A stretch of DNA of 64,000 bases from Pseudomonas tumuqii (GTDB lineage: Bacteria; Pseudomonadota; Gammaproteobacteria; Pseudomonadales; Pseudomonadaceae), in NCBI RefSeq assembly GCF_013184545.1, contig NZ_JAAOJA010000011.1, positions 1-64,000 on the forward strand, read 5' to 3'. The notes under the pieces were generated by a model that did not search any database, had not been told where the DNA came from, and saw nothing but the letters and a program-made list of their open reading frames with translations. Made by a program: the position numbers and the translations under genes. The first letter of the stretch is position 1. Each line of letters starts with the position of its first letter. Shown here piece by piece: positions 40,827 to 49,144 of the stretch.

Positions 40827-41714
40827 ATGAATAACGCCCCGCAAGCCACGCTGCTGTTGCCCTACCACGCCCCCTGGGATTGGCAGCAGTTCCACGACCA
40901 CTTCGCCCTGCGCGCCCTGGCGGGCGTCGAACGGCTGAGCCGCGAGTGTTACTGCCGCAGCTTCCGGCTGGCCAACGTCAGCGGCTGGTTCAGGGTAAGC
41001 CCGCAGCCCGGACAGAACGCCCTGGCCCTGAGCTACAGCGCCTCGGCCATCCCCTGCCTGGCCGAATTGCAGCAGCGGGTGCGACGGATGTTCGACCTGG
41101 ATGCCGAACCGCAGCGCATCGGCAGGCATTTCGCCCAGGATCCCTACCTGGCTGCGCTGGTCGCGCGCAATCCGGGGCTGCGCCTGCCGACCGCCTTCGA
41201 CCCGTTCGAGCAGGCGGTGCGGGCCATCGTCGGTCAGCAGGTCACGGTAAAAGCCGCGGTGACCATCAGCGGGCGCCTGGTCATGCGTCTGGGCGAGCCT
41301 CTACCGGCGGCCGACGGCAGCGGCGTCGACCGCCTGTTCCCCAGCGCCGCGGCAATCGCCGGGGCCAACCTGGAGGGCATCGGCATGCCGGGTAAACGCG
41401 TACAGACGCTGCAGCACTTCGCCGGGCTGGTCGCCAGCGGCGCCTTGCACCTGGATCTGCGCCATGGCAGCGAAGCCCTGATCGAACGGCTCTGCGCCCT
41501 GCCCGGCATCGGCCCCTGGACCGCCGAATACATAGCGCTGCGCGCCTTCGGCGCCGCCGATGCCTTTCCCGCCAGCGACCTGGGCCTGCTCAAGGCGCCA
41601 CTGTGGGGCGCCGACGGCATCGACACCAGGCAACTCAAGGCCCGCGCCGAAGCCTGGCGACCGTGGCGCGCCTACGCCGCCGCCCACCTGTGGCACAACT
41701 ATTCGCAGAGGTGA
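40827..41714 (+). CDS. alkA: DNA-3-methyladenine glycosylase II AlkA
   Basis: The 295-residue protein has the AlkA N-terminal domain (LLPYHAPWDWQQFHDHFALRALAGVERL), an HhH motif (LCALPGIGPWTAEYIALRAFG) and the catalytic aspartate D251 in FPASDLGLLKA. It removes alkylated bases from DNA. The ATG at 40827 starts the conserved domain; upstream frame has no match. The stop is followed at once by ogt, so the two repair enzymes are coupled. Confidence 0.95.
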   Translation: MNNAPQATLLLPYHAPWDWQQFHDHFALRALAGVERLSRECYCRSFRLANVSGWFRVSPQPGQNALALSYSASAIPCLAELQQRVRRMFDLDAEPQRIGRHFAQDPYLAALVARNPGLRLPTAFDPFEQAVRAIVGQQVTVKAAVTISGRLVMRLGEPLPAADGSGVDRLFPSAAAIAGANLEGIGMPGKRVQTLQHFAGLVASGALHLDLRHGSEALIERLCALPGIGPWTAEYIALRAFGAADAFPASDLGLLKAPLWGADGIDTRQLKARAEAWRPWRAYAAAHLWHNYSQR

Positions 41715-42218
41715 ATGGCCATGTTCTACCGCTACCACCCCAGCCCTCTCGGCCGCCTGCTGCTGGCCGGCGATGAAACCGGCCTGCAGCAACTGCTGAT
41801 GGAGATCGACGACAAACCCTGGCAGATCGGTGAGCACTGGCGAACCGCTGCTGGCGAACTGGATGAGGTGTGTCGGCAACTCGACGACTACTTCGCCGGC
41901 CGCCGTCGGCGCTTCGAGCTGCGCCTGGCGCCGCACGGCACGCTCTTTCAACAGGCGGTGTGGCAGGCGTTACAACGCATCCCCTTCGGCCAGACCAGCA
42001 GTTACAGCGCCCTGGCCGCGCAGATCGCCCGACCCAAGGCGGTGCGTGCGGTCGGCGCGGCCAATGGCGCCAACCCCATCGCGGTGATCATCCCCTGCCA
42101 CCGGGTGATCGGCCGCGACGGCAGCCTGACCGGTTATGCCGGTGGCCTGGCGCGCAAGGCGCTGCTGTTGCAGCTGGAAGGGGCGCAGGTACCGGAGCAG
42201 GCAACGCTGGCGCTTTGA
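41715..42218 (+). CDS. ogt: Methylated-DNA--protein-cysteine methyltransferase
   Basis: The 167-residue suicide enzyme has the active site PCHRVIG with C128, preceded by FGQTSSYSALAAQIARPKAVRAVGAANGANPIAVIIPCH, and follows with DGSLTGYAGGLARKALLLQLEG. It takes alkyl groups from O6-alkylguanine. It directly follows alkA. The start could be 41715 or the next ATG at 41721. Confidence 0.95.
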   Translation: MAMFYRYHPSPLGRLLLAGDETGLQQLLMEIDDKPWQIGEHWRTAAGELDEVCRQLDDYFAGRRRRFELRLAPHGTLFQQAVWQALQRIPFGQTSSYSALAAQIARPKAVRAVGAANGANPIAVIIPCHRVIGRDGSLTGYAGGLARKALLLQLEGAQVPEQATLAL

Positions 42219-42227
42219 GGCGGGCTG

Positions 42228-42388
42228 CTAGTGTGCTGTCTCGCAATAATCATTGCTCAAGCAGCTGCGGCTGGCCTGTGTAGGGAGCGCGGAGCCGCCT
42301 AGGCTGTGCGCACCACTGACAACTGGGTGCCTGGTGCGCACGGCGCACCCTACGAGCTGGTGTCATCGATTCTGAGACAGCACACTAG
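42228..42388. mobile_element. 161-bp MITE-like element with 15-bp terminal repeats
   Basis: CTAGTGTGCTGTCTC at 42228-42242 is the exact inverted repeat of the end at 42374-42388. The interior contains the dispersed TAGGGTGCGC palindromic unit (42277-42355) and no coding frame. The TA at both ends would fit TA target duplication, as with IS630/Tc1-type elements, but the parent element is not in the window. A partial copy lies at 23791-23922. Confidence 0.75.
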
Positions 42389-42948
42389 GGCGCCGGAATG
42401 CGCGCCAGCACCTGGGCCGGAACGCCGAGCGGCAAGGCCAGGATCAGGCCTTCGCCGGAGGCGGGATAGATGCCGGTCAAGGCGCTGATATTCACCTGAT
42501 GAGACACCAGCACCATAGGTGCACCGCGCGCCAAACTATTGACCTGGGCGACCAGCTCCGCGGTCTGCTGGCTGGCGCGTGCGCGGCTGGCGAAGAAGGA
42601 GTCCAGCGCCGGCATGGCTTCGACCGCCCCCAGATCCATTTCCTGCGCCGTATCGCGCGCCCGGCACCAGCGGCTGCTGAATAGCCTGGGCTGCTCGATC
42701 CACTGGCTGCGCAGCAATGTGCCCCAACGCCGGGACTCCTCGCGACCCTGCTCGCTGAGGTTGCGCTGGGTGGTGCAATCGCCGAGTTGGAAGTTCGCCG
42801 GATCACCGAAACCCGGTGCGCTGGCATGGCGCAACAGCAACAGCGCGCGGCCTTCACGCAGGGCATCCCATGCCTGGCTATCGCTGGCGTAGGCGAAGCC
42901 AGGCAGGCTCAGCCAGGCCAGCAACACCCAGCCGACCAGGCGGATCAT
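42385..42948 (-). CDS. Histidine phosphatase-family periplasmic protein
   Basis: The 187-residue protein begins MIRLVGWVLLAWLSLPGFAYA, a signal peptide, then has LLLRHASAPG with the phosphatase RHG/RHA motif, NLSEQGREESRRWGTLLR, SRWCRARDTAQEM and the second histidine in VLVSHQVNISALTG. It belongs to branch 1 histidine phosphatases; substrate unknown. The stop TAG lies inside the terminal repeat of the MITE-like element, so the native C-terminus was probably changed by that insertion. An alternative start at 42972 would precede the signal peptide. Confidence 0.88.
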   Translation of the reverse strand: MIRLVGWVLLAWLSLPGFAYASDSQAWDALREGRALLLLRHASAPGFGDPANFQLGDCTTQRNLSEQGREESRRWGTLLRSQWIEQPRLFSSRWCRARDTAQEMDLGAVEAMPALDSFFASRARASQQTAELVAQVNSLARGAPMVLVSHQVNISALTGIYPASGEGLILALPLGVPAQVLARIPAP

Positions 42949-42952
42949 GCCT

Positions 42953-43144
42953 TTAGAAACGCACGTTGCCACGCGGCCCCAGCAGCGCCCAGATGATCAG
43001 ACCGATCACCGGCAGAAACAGGATCAACAGCACCCAGAGGACTTTCTTGCCGACCTCGGTGTTGCTTTTGACGATATTGATGATGGCCCAGATACTCAGA
43101 ACCAGAATAATCAGGCCGACAAGGCCATTCATAGTAGAACCCAT
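42953..43144 (-). CDS. PLDc_N-type small membrane protein
   Basis: The 63-residue protein has two hydrophobic segments (GLVGLIILVLSIWAIINIV and VLWVLLILFLPVIGLIIWALLG) joined by KSNTEVGKK and ends PRGNVRF, the pattern of the phospholipase-D N-terminal (PLDc_N) membrane module found alone in many bacteria. An AGGAG box lies seven bases before ATG 43144. Function unknown. Confidence 0.85.
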   Translation of the reverse strand: MGSTMNGLVGLIILVLSIWAIINIVKSNTEVGKKVLWVLLILFLPVIGLIIWALLGPRGNVRF

Positions 43145-43257
43145 GGGGACACTCCTGTGCGAAGGGTTGCCCGACTAGCATAGCCATCGATGCCTGGCGT
43201 TGCGCAAGCGCTATGTTGCGCAGGCCCTACCGCTTCAGCCCCCGAACCAGCCGAGTA

Positions 43258-43803
43258 TCAATCATCCAGCCGCGGGAAACGGCTGGCAATATCATCGCCG
43301 GTGAACTCGGCGACCCAGCCATCGGTATTGCTGAACAGACGGATCATCACGAAGTGCGGATGCTCGCCCATGTCGAACCAGTGCCGCGTGCCGGCCGGCA
43401 CCGAGATCAGGTCTCCCTTCTCGCACAACACGGCGTAGACGTAGTCGTCGATATGCAGGCTGAACAGGCCGCTGCCCACCACGAAGAACCGCACTTCGTC
43501 CTCGGCATGCCGGTGCTCGTCGAGAAACCTGGCGCGCAGCTCGGCCTTATCCGGGTGCTCATCGCTCAAGCTGAGCACATCGACCGCGGCATAGCCGCGC
43601 TCGCTCATCAATTGCTCGATCTGCGGCCGGTAGGCGGCGAGTACCTGTTCCTGGCTGCAGCCAGGAGCAAGCGGCGTCAGCGCCTGCCAGCGCTCGAAAT
43701 GCACACCGACGGCGGCCAGGGTGCTGGCGATATCTTCCAGATGGGTCAGCACCTTGTTCGGCAGATCGGCAGAAGACTCGGGGTAGACGCTCAGGCTGCT
43801 CAT
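43258..43803 (-). CDS. mtnD: Acireductone dioxygenase
   Basis: The 181-residue cupin has the metal-binding EHRHAEDEVRFFVVGSG motif (HxH and Glu) and the later histidine in PAGTRHWFDMGEHPHF. It converts acireductone to formate and the 2-oxo acid precursor of methionine in the methionine salvage pathway. The neighbouring mtnB/mtnC genes are absent here, which is unusual for pseudomonads where they are often adjacent. Confidence 0.95.
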   Translation of the reverse strand: MSSLSVYPESSADLPNKVLTHLEDIASTLAAVGVHFERWQALTPLAPGCSQEQVLAAYRPQIEQLMSERGYAAVDVLSLSDEHPDKAELRARFLDEHRHAEDEVRFFVVGSGLFSLHIDDYVYAVLCEKGDLISVPAGTRHWFDMGEHPHFVMIRLFSNTDGWVAEFTGDDIASRFPRLDD

Positions 43804-43885
43804 GATCAGAACTCTCGTGGGTTATCCGTAGGCTGAGTAAAGGCACAGCTGGAGCCCAAACCCAATGACGTGAAGCACGGCCGGC

Positions 43886-45034
43886 TCATGGCCGCGGCTC
43901 GTGCATGCGCGTGGCAGTGATGGCCGCGACCAGGGCGACCAGGCTGGCGATGGCGAACGTCCAGGCCGGGCCGAGGCTGTTCCAGCTGTAACCGGAATAG
44001 AGCGCACCCAAGGCGCCGCCAACCCCGGTCAGTGCAGCGTACAACGCCTGCCCCTGGCCCTGCTGACGGTCGGCGAAACTGCGCTGTACGAAGTGGATGG
44101 CCGCCGCGTGAAAACTGCCAAAAGTCGCGGCGTGCAGCAACTGGGCGAACAGCAATACCAGTAGATGATCGGCCAGGTTGCCCAGCAACAACCAGCGCAC
44201 GGCGGTGATCAGAAAGCTGGCCAACAGCACGCTGCGCAGCGAAAACCGCGCCAGCAGCTGGGCCATGACCATGAACAGCACGATCTCGGCCAGCACCCCG
44301 AGGGCCCAGAGCTGACCGATCAGGCCGCGCGAATAGCCGAGCGACTCCAGGTGCAGGGTCAGAAAGGTGTAATACGGGCCGTTGCTCAGCTGCATCAGCC
44401 CGACACTGAGGTAAAACGCCAGGATGCCGGGGCGACGCAACTGCTGGATAAAGCCGCCCTCGCCCACCGCATTGGGGCGCATGCGCGGCTGAGCGTTGGG
44501 CACCCACCAGCTGCTCAGCACGATGCCGCCCATGATCAGGATCAGCGCCCAGGGATAGGCATCCAGGCTGAGCAGCTCGAACAGCTTGCCCAGGCCGACC
44601 ACCGCGACGATGAAGCCGATGCTGCCCCACAGGCGAATCTTGCTGTAGCGCGCCGCCTGCTCCTGCAGATGGGCGAAGGTGATGACCTCGAACTGCGGCA
44701 GCACCGCATGCCAGAAGAACGCGTGCAGGGCCATGATCAGGGCCAGCCAGGCATAACTCTGGCTGATGAAGATGCCGGCGAAACACAGCAGCGTGCAGAT
44801 CGCGCCAAAACGCACGATGGCCAGGCGCTGGCCGCTGTGATCGCCCAGCCAGCCCCAGATGTTGGGGGCGATGCAGCGCATCAGCATGGGAATGGCGACC
44901 AGTTCGCCGATGCGGGCGGCGGAAAAGCCCAGGTGATCGAAATACAACGCCAGAAACGGAGCCGTGGCGCCGAGTAGCGAGAAATAGAAGAAATAGAAAC
45001 CGGACAGGCGCCAATAGGGCAATGCGGAGGTCAT
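43886..45034 (-). CDS. MFS permease (HcaT/LacY-like MFS_1 type)
   Basis: The 382-residue protein has twelve hydrophobic segments, begins MTSALPYWRLSGFYFFYFSLLGATAPFLALYFDHLGFSAARIGEL and contains NIWGWLGDHSGQR and RLWGSIGFIVAVVGLG, the pattern of the phenylpropionate permease HcaT group. Substrate cannot be told; no phenylpropionate genes are near. Confidence 0.9.
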   Translation of the reverse strand: MTSALPYWRLSGFYFFYFSLLGATAPFLALYFDHLGFSAARIGELVAIPMLMRCIAPNIWGWLGDHSGQRLAIVRFGAICTLLCFAGIFISQSYAWLALIMALHAFFWHAVLPQFEVITFAHLQEQAARYSKIRLWGSIGFIVAVVGLGKLFELLSLDAYPWALILIMGGIVLSSWWVPNAQPRMRPNAVGEGGFIQQLRRPGILAFYLSVGLMQLSNGPYYTFLTLHLESLGYSRGLIGQLWALGVLAEIVLFMVMAQLLARFSLRSVLLASFLITAVRWLLLGNLADHLLVLLFAQLLHAATFGSFHAAAIHFVQRSFADRQQGQGQALYAALTGVGGALGALYSGYSWNSLGPAWTFAIASLVALVAAITATRMHEPRP

Positions 45035-45170
45035 GGCTTAACGGATGCAGGTTGGGTTGAGGAGCGTAGCGACGAAGCCCCACATTGCGAGCTGCAGGCC
45101 AACAACTGCACTGGCCGCTGTTGGACTTCACTGCATTCAGTCTGCGCGGCCCGGCCCAACCTACCCCTAT

Positions 45171-46262
45171 TCAAAGCTGCCCTAGCACCGGCGTAGCGAC
45201 GCGCACATCGGCGTTCTGCGCGCGGTGGCGCAGCAGGTGATCCATCAGCACGATGGCCATCATCGCCTCGGCGATCGGCGTGGCGCGGATGCCGACGCAG
45301 GGATCGTGACGGCCCTTGGTGATCACCTCCACCGGATTGCCAGCGACATCGATCGAGCGCCCCGGCGTGGTGATGCTGGAGGTCGGCTTGAGCGCCAGGT
45401 GGGCGACGATCGGCTGGCCGCTGGAAATGCCGCCGAGGATGCCGCCGGCGTTGTTCGACAGGAAACCCTCGGGGGTCAGCTCGTCGCGATGCTCGGTGCC
45501 GCGCTGGGCGACGCTGGCGAAACCGGCGCCGATCTCCACGCCCTTGACCGCGTTGATGCTCATCAGCGCATGGGCCAGTTCGGCGTCCAGACGGTCGAAG
45601 ATCGGCTCGCCCAGGCCCGGCATCACCCCTTCGGCGACCACGGTGATCTTCGCCCCGACCGAATCCTGGTCGCGGCGCAGCTGGTCCATATAGGCCTCCA
45701 GCTCGGGCACCTTGTCCGGGTCGGGGCTGAAGAAGGCGTTCTGCTCCACCGACTCCCAGCTCTTGAACGGAATCTCGATCGGGCCGAGCTGGCTCATGTA
45801 GCCGCGAATGACGATGCCCTGGGTCGCCAGGTACTTCTTGGCGATGGCGCCGGCGGCCACACGCATGGCGGTCTCGCGGGCCGAGCTGCGGCCACCGCCA
45901 CGGTAGTCGCGGATGCCGTACTTGTGCTGATAGGTGTAATCGGCATGGGCCGGGCGGAAGACATCCTTGATCGCCGAGTAATCCTTGGACTTCTGATCGG
46001 TATTGCGGATCAGCAGGCCGATGGCGCAGCCGGTGGTCTTGCCCTCGAACACCCCGGCGAGGATTTCCACCACATCGTCTTCCTGACGCTGGGTGGTGTG
46101 GCGGCTGGTGCCCGGCTTGCGCCGGTCGAGGTCGCGCTGCATGTCTTCCAGCGACAATTCCAGGCCCGGAGGGCAACCATCGACGATGGCGACCAGCGCC
46201 GGGCCATGGCTTTCGCCAGCGCTGGTGACGGTGAACAACTTGCCGTAGGTATTGCCGGACAT
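45171..46262 (-). CDS. aroC: Chorismate synthase
   Basis: The 363-residue protein begins MSGNTYGKLFTVTSAGESHGPALVAIVDGCPPG and has RRKPGTSRHTTQRQEDDVVEI, YRGGGRSSARETAMRVAAGAIAKKYL and ATPIAEAMMAIVLMDHLLRHRAQNADV, the three chorismate synthase signatures. It converts EPSP to chorismate with reduced FMN. Full length; monocistronic as far as seen. Confidence 0.98.
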   Translation of the reverse strand: MSGNTYGKLFTVTSAGESHGPALVAIVDGCPPGLELSLEDMQRDLDRRKPGTSRHTTQRQEDDVVEILAGVFEGKTTGCAIGLLIRNTDQKSKDYSAIKDVFRPAHADYTYQHKYGIRDYRGGGRSSARETAMRVAAGAIAKKYLATQGIVIRGYMSQLGPIEIPFKSWESVEQNAFFSPDPDKVPELEAYMDQLRRDQDSVGAKITVVAEGVMPGLGEPIFDRLDAELAHALMSINAVKGVEIGAGFASVAQRGTEHRDELTPEGFLSNNAGGILGGISSGQPIVAHLALKPTSSITTPGRSIDVAGNPVEVITKGRHDPCVGIRATPIAEAMMAIVLMDHLLRHRAQNADVRVATPVLGQL

Positions 46263-46435
46263 TTGCAGGATACTCCGCGGGAATCAGCACCGGGCCCGGC
46301 GCAACGCTTGCCCGCGCGCGCCAGACCGCTACTCGATAAAGGCCGCGAGTATACCCGCGGCGCCGGCTCAGTTCACCCTCGAACCTTAGGTCGATGTTGA
46401 CGTCCAATTCACGTCCCACTGCCACAGTGCCCATC

Positions 46436-47425
46436 ATGCTGCGAGTTCTGCTGTTGACCCTGCCCCTGCTTGCGAGCCTGGCCCAGGCCGCCCCCCTTAC
46501 CATCGTGCAACGACCGATCAGCCTGGCCACCGAACAGGGCAGCCTGCAGGGCACTTTAGTGCGCCCGCAAAGCGACCAGCCGCTGCCTGTCGCGCTGCTG
46601 ATTGCCGGCTCCGGACCCACCGACCGCGACGGCAATAATCCCGCCGGCGGGCACAACGACAGTCTCAAGCGTCTGGCCCAGGCGCTGGCCAGGCACGGCA
46701 TCGCCAGCGTGCGTTACGACAAGCGCGGGATCGCCGCCAGCCGTGCCGCCACCCCGGACGAGCGCGACCTGACGGTCGAGCAGTATGTCGCCGACGTTGC
46801 CGCCTGGGGCCAGCTGCTCAAGGCCGATAGTGATTTCAGCCGGCTGATCCTGATCGGCCACAGCGAAGGTGCCTTGATCGCCAGCCTGGCGGCCCCGGCA
46901 GCCGGTGCCGATGCGCTGATCTCGATCGCCGGCAGCTCGCGCCCCATCGACCAGGTGCTGCGCGAACAACTGCACTATCGCCTGCCGCCGAACTTGCTCG
47001 CGCAAAGCCATCGCCTGCTCGACTCGCTGCTGGCCGGCCAGCCGAGCGATGCGGTGCCCGCTGAGCTGCGCGTGCTGTTTCGCCCCAGCGTGCAGCCCTA
47101 CCTGATTTCACTGTTCCGCCAGGATCCCAGCGCGGCCTTCGCCCGCGTGCAGATCCCGGCGCTGATCGTCCAGGGCAGCCACGACATCCAGGTCGGCGTC
47201 GCCGATGCCGAGGCCTTGCAAGCCGTCAAGACCGATGCACAACTGGCGATAATCGAGGGCATGAACCACGTCCTGCGCATCGTCCCGCTGGACGTCAAGG
47301 CGCAACTGGCGTCCTACGACAACCCGCGCCTGCCCCTGGCGCGCCTGCTGACCGAGCGCGTCGTCAGCTTCATCGAGGAAACTGGCAAAGCGCCAGCCTC
47401 CAGCGCCGCGCAAATCGGCCGATAA
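46436..47425 (+). CDS. Secreted alpha/beta hydrolase
   Basis: The 329-residue protein has a signal peptide (MLRVLLLTLPLLASLAQA), LLIAGSGPTDRDGNNPAG, RYDKRGIAAS, the nucleophile elbow GHSEG with the serine, and catalytic Asp/His candidates in VQGSHDIQVG and GMNHVLRI. It resembles secreted DUF3887-type serine hydrolases. Substrate unknown. ATG 46436 gives the signal peptide; 46394 would add 14 residues before it. Confidence 0.88.
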   Translation: MLRVLLLTLPLLASLAQAAPLTIVQRPISLATEQGSLQGTLVRPQSDQPLPVALLIAGSGPTDRDGNNPAGGHNDSLKRLAQALARHGIASVRYDKRGIAASRAATPDERDLTVEQYVADVAAWGQLLKADSDFSRLILIGHSEGALIASLAAPAAGADALISIAGSSRPIDQVLREQLHYRLPPNLLAQSHRLLDSLLAGQPSDAVPAELRVLFRPSVQPYLISLFRQDPSAAFARVQIPALIVQGSHDIQVGVADAEALQAVKTDAQLAIIEGMNHVLRIVPLDVKAQLASYDNPRLPLARLLTERVVSFIEETGKAPASSAAQIGR

Positions 47426-47477
47426 AGGCTGGGCCAGCGCGCCGTCTTGCCCTGGTATCGCGCACAGGACTGCCTTT

Positions 47478-48275
47478 ATGACCGACGCCAACGCCCCACA
47501 ATCTGCGCCTGATGCCACTGCCCATGCGCAAGCTGCGGTCGAGAAAGCCCATCCCTGGGCGGATCTCGCGCCCGAGCACTTCCGCCTGTTGCGCCTGGCG
47601 CCCCTGCCGGTCGACCGCCACACCGGCGCGCGGCCCTTGCGCTTCGTGCAACTGGGCCGGGTGGAGCGGCACGCCAAGGGCCAGAGCCTGCTGCGCCTGA
47701 CCCTGCACCTGCCCGGCGTGCGCCTGCGCAAGGAATTGAACCTGCTGGAGGTCTGGATCGACCACCGCAGCAAGGAGATGCGCCTCGGCCCGGAAAAGGG
47801 CTTGCTGGTAGAACCGGGCAATCGCGGCCTGGGGCGCTTCCTGCTGGCCCAGGGCATCGCCTGGGCCCAGCGACACTGCGCGCACTACCTGGTAGAAGGC
47901 GCGGCCCTGCCGGCCAAGGACGCCCTGAACGAAGACGCTCGTCTGCGCCGCGATCACTGCCTGCAAGCCCAGGGCTTCGACATCGAATACCTCGACCCCC
48001 TGCAACTCAAAGCCCGTTACAGCGCCGCCCGGGTCAGCAGCCTGCACAGCGATTGGCAGAGCGAAAAGGTCCAGGTTGTCGACCTGCTCGATGCCGCGGC
48101 CATGTTGCAACAAGCCGACCAGAACCTGCGCGAACAGGACGTCAAGCTGCGCAAGCTGGACTCGCGCCTCGAACTGTTCCGCCGCGAAGACAGCAGCCTG
48201 CGCTTCACCATCGCCTGCCTGGTGGCGTTTTGCATGTTCCAGGCCGGCTTGCTGATCTGGATGGCCACGCGTTAG
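47478..48275 (+). CDS. Hypothetical protein with coiled coil and C-terminal membrane anchor
   Basis: The 265-residue protein is not assigned to a named family by me. It has an alanine-rich N-terminus, a basic globular part (LNLLEVWIDHRSKEMRLGPEKGLLVEPGNRGLGRFLLAQGIAWAQ), which recalls an acyl-transferase-like fold, then a coiled coil (VVDLLDAAAMLQQADQNLREQDVKLRKLDSRLELFRRE) and one hydrophobic helix at the very C-terminus (FTIACLVAFCMFQAGLLIWMA). It probably faces the cytoplasm and is tail-anchored. Confidence 0.75.
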   Translation: MTDANAPQSAPDATAHAQAAVEKAHPWADLAPEHFRLLRLAPLPVDRHTGARPLRFVQLGRVERHAKGQSLLRLTLHLPGVRLRKELNLLEVWIDHRSKEMRLGPEKGLLVEPGNRGLGRFLLAQGIAWAQRHCAHYLVEGAALPAKDALNEDARLRRDHCLQAQGFDIEYLDPLQLKARYSAARVSSLHSDWQSEKVQVVDLLDAAAMLQQADQNLREQDVKLRKLDSRLELFRREDSSLRFTIACLVAFCMFQAGLLIWMATR

Positions 48276-48307
48276 GCAGCAATTACCCTCCTACGCCCGC
48301 GCAGCAG

Positions 48308-48333
48308 AAAAAAAGCCCGCGATGTAAGCGGGC
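48308..48333 (-). terminator. Terminator of hiuH
   Basis: On the minus strand GCCCGCTTACATCGCGGGC forms a six-base GC stem followed by seven T. It lies about 45 bases after the hiuH stop. Confidence 0.85.
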
Positions 48334-48376
48334 CAGGGACTCTAAGGATGAGTCAGGGGGTCACAAGCATTCGCTA

Positions 48377-48730
48377 TCAGCTACCGCGATAGGTGGAGTA
48401 GCTGTATGGGGAAATCAGCAGGGGAACATGGTAGTGCTCCTGGCCGGCATCGATACCGAAGCGCAGCACCACCACATCGAGAAATGCCGGATCGGGCAAC
48501 TGCACGCCACGCGCGCGGTAATAGTCGCCCGCATGGAATTGCAACTGGTAGACACCGCTGCGGTAGTCGTCGCCCTGCAGAATAGGCGCATCGCAACGGC
48601 CGTCATGGTTGGTCAGCACACGGCTGAGCAACTGCAACTGCGCGCCTTCGACCCGATACAACTCAACAGTGATGGCGCTGCCGGGGCAGCCGTGCGCGGC
48701 ATCCAGAACATGTGTGGTCAATCGTCCCAT
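48377..48730 (-). CDS. hiuH: 5-hydroxyisourate hydrolase
   Basis: The 117-residue transthyretin-like protein has LTTHVLDAAHGCPGSAITVELY, the catalytic RxG/HYHVPLLISPYSYSTYRGS end with the YRGS tetrapeptide that marks HIU hydrolases. It hydrolyses 5-hydroxyisourate, the product of urate oxidation by PuuD, to OHCU for UraD. It diverges from puuE over a regulatory region with two TTGTNNACAA palindromes. Confidence 0.97.
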   Translation of the reverse strand: MGRLTTHVLDAAHGCPGSAITVELYRVEGAQLQLLSRVLTNHDGRCDAPILQGDDYRSGVYQLQFHAGDYYRARGVQLPDPAFLDVVVLRFGIDAGQEHYHVPLLISPYSYSTYRGS

Positions 48731-48879
48731 AGCGATCAGGCATCCACGCCGGCCACTTGCCGCGCAGACACCGCACCTCCTCTACTGTTAGTGAATTCGG
48801 CAGATGACTCAGGCTCCAGCAGCCTCGAGTTGAGCGGAGCATAGCATGCCGCCGAACAATTCAAGACACTTTTTTAATT

Positions 48880-48893
48880 TATTGTACACAATA
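48880..48893. promoter_or_regulatory. Operator-like palindrome TTGTNNACAA, site 1
   Basis: TATTGTACACAATA has the core TTGTACACAA and near-complete dyad symmetry. The same core recurs upstream of other genes in this block. Confidence 0.65.
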
Positions 48894-49062
48894 ATATTTA
48901 CAATCAATCCGGCCAAGACCACCAACCCGCGCCCAGCCATGACGGCAAACCCCGTGGCTCAAGACATGCGCTTGGCGCACGGCCCGAGCACCGGCACAGA
49001 TTCGATGGCGAAAATTGATTTAGCAATAAGCCTGATTTTTTATTTACAAATCGCCATTCATT

Positions 49063-49072
49063 TTGTATACAA
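49063..49072. promoter_or_regulatory. Operator-like palindrome TTGTNNACAA, site 2
   Basis: TTGTATACAA is perfectly symmetric and lies about 75 bases before the puuE start, near where a promoter is expected. Confidence 0.65.
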
Positions 49073-49144
49073 TTACCTCATCACGGTCGCGTCCCTCGTC
49101 ACGGGCTACGCAGTGACCGCAACACGCCAAGAAGGAAGACTGCA

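Larger units (their letters stand above)
48731..49144. promoter_or_regulatory. Divergent hiuH/puuE regulatory region
   Basis: No gene is seen in these 414 bases. The right half is strongly AT-rich and holds two perfect palindromes, TATTGTACACAATA at 48880-48893 and TTGTATACAA at 49063-49072, likely operator sites. The frame open through this region has no family match and overlaps the operators. Confidence 0.65.
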
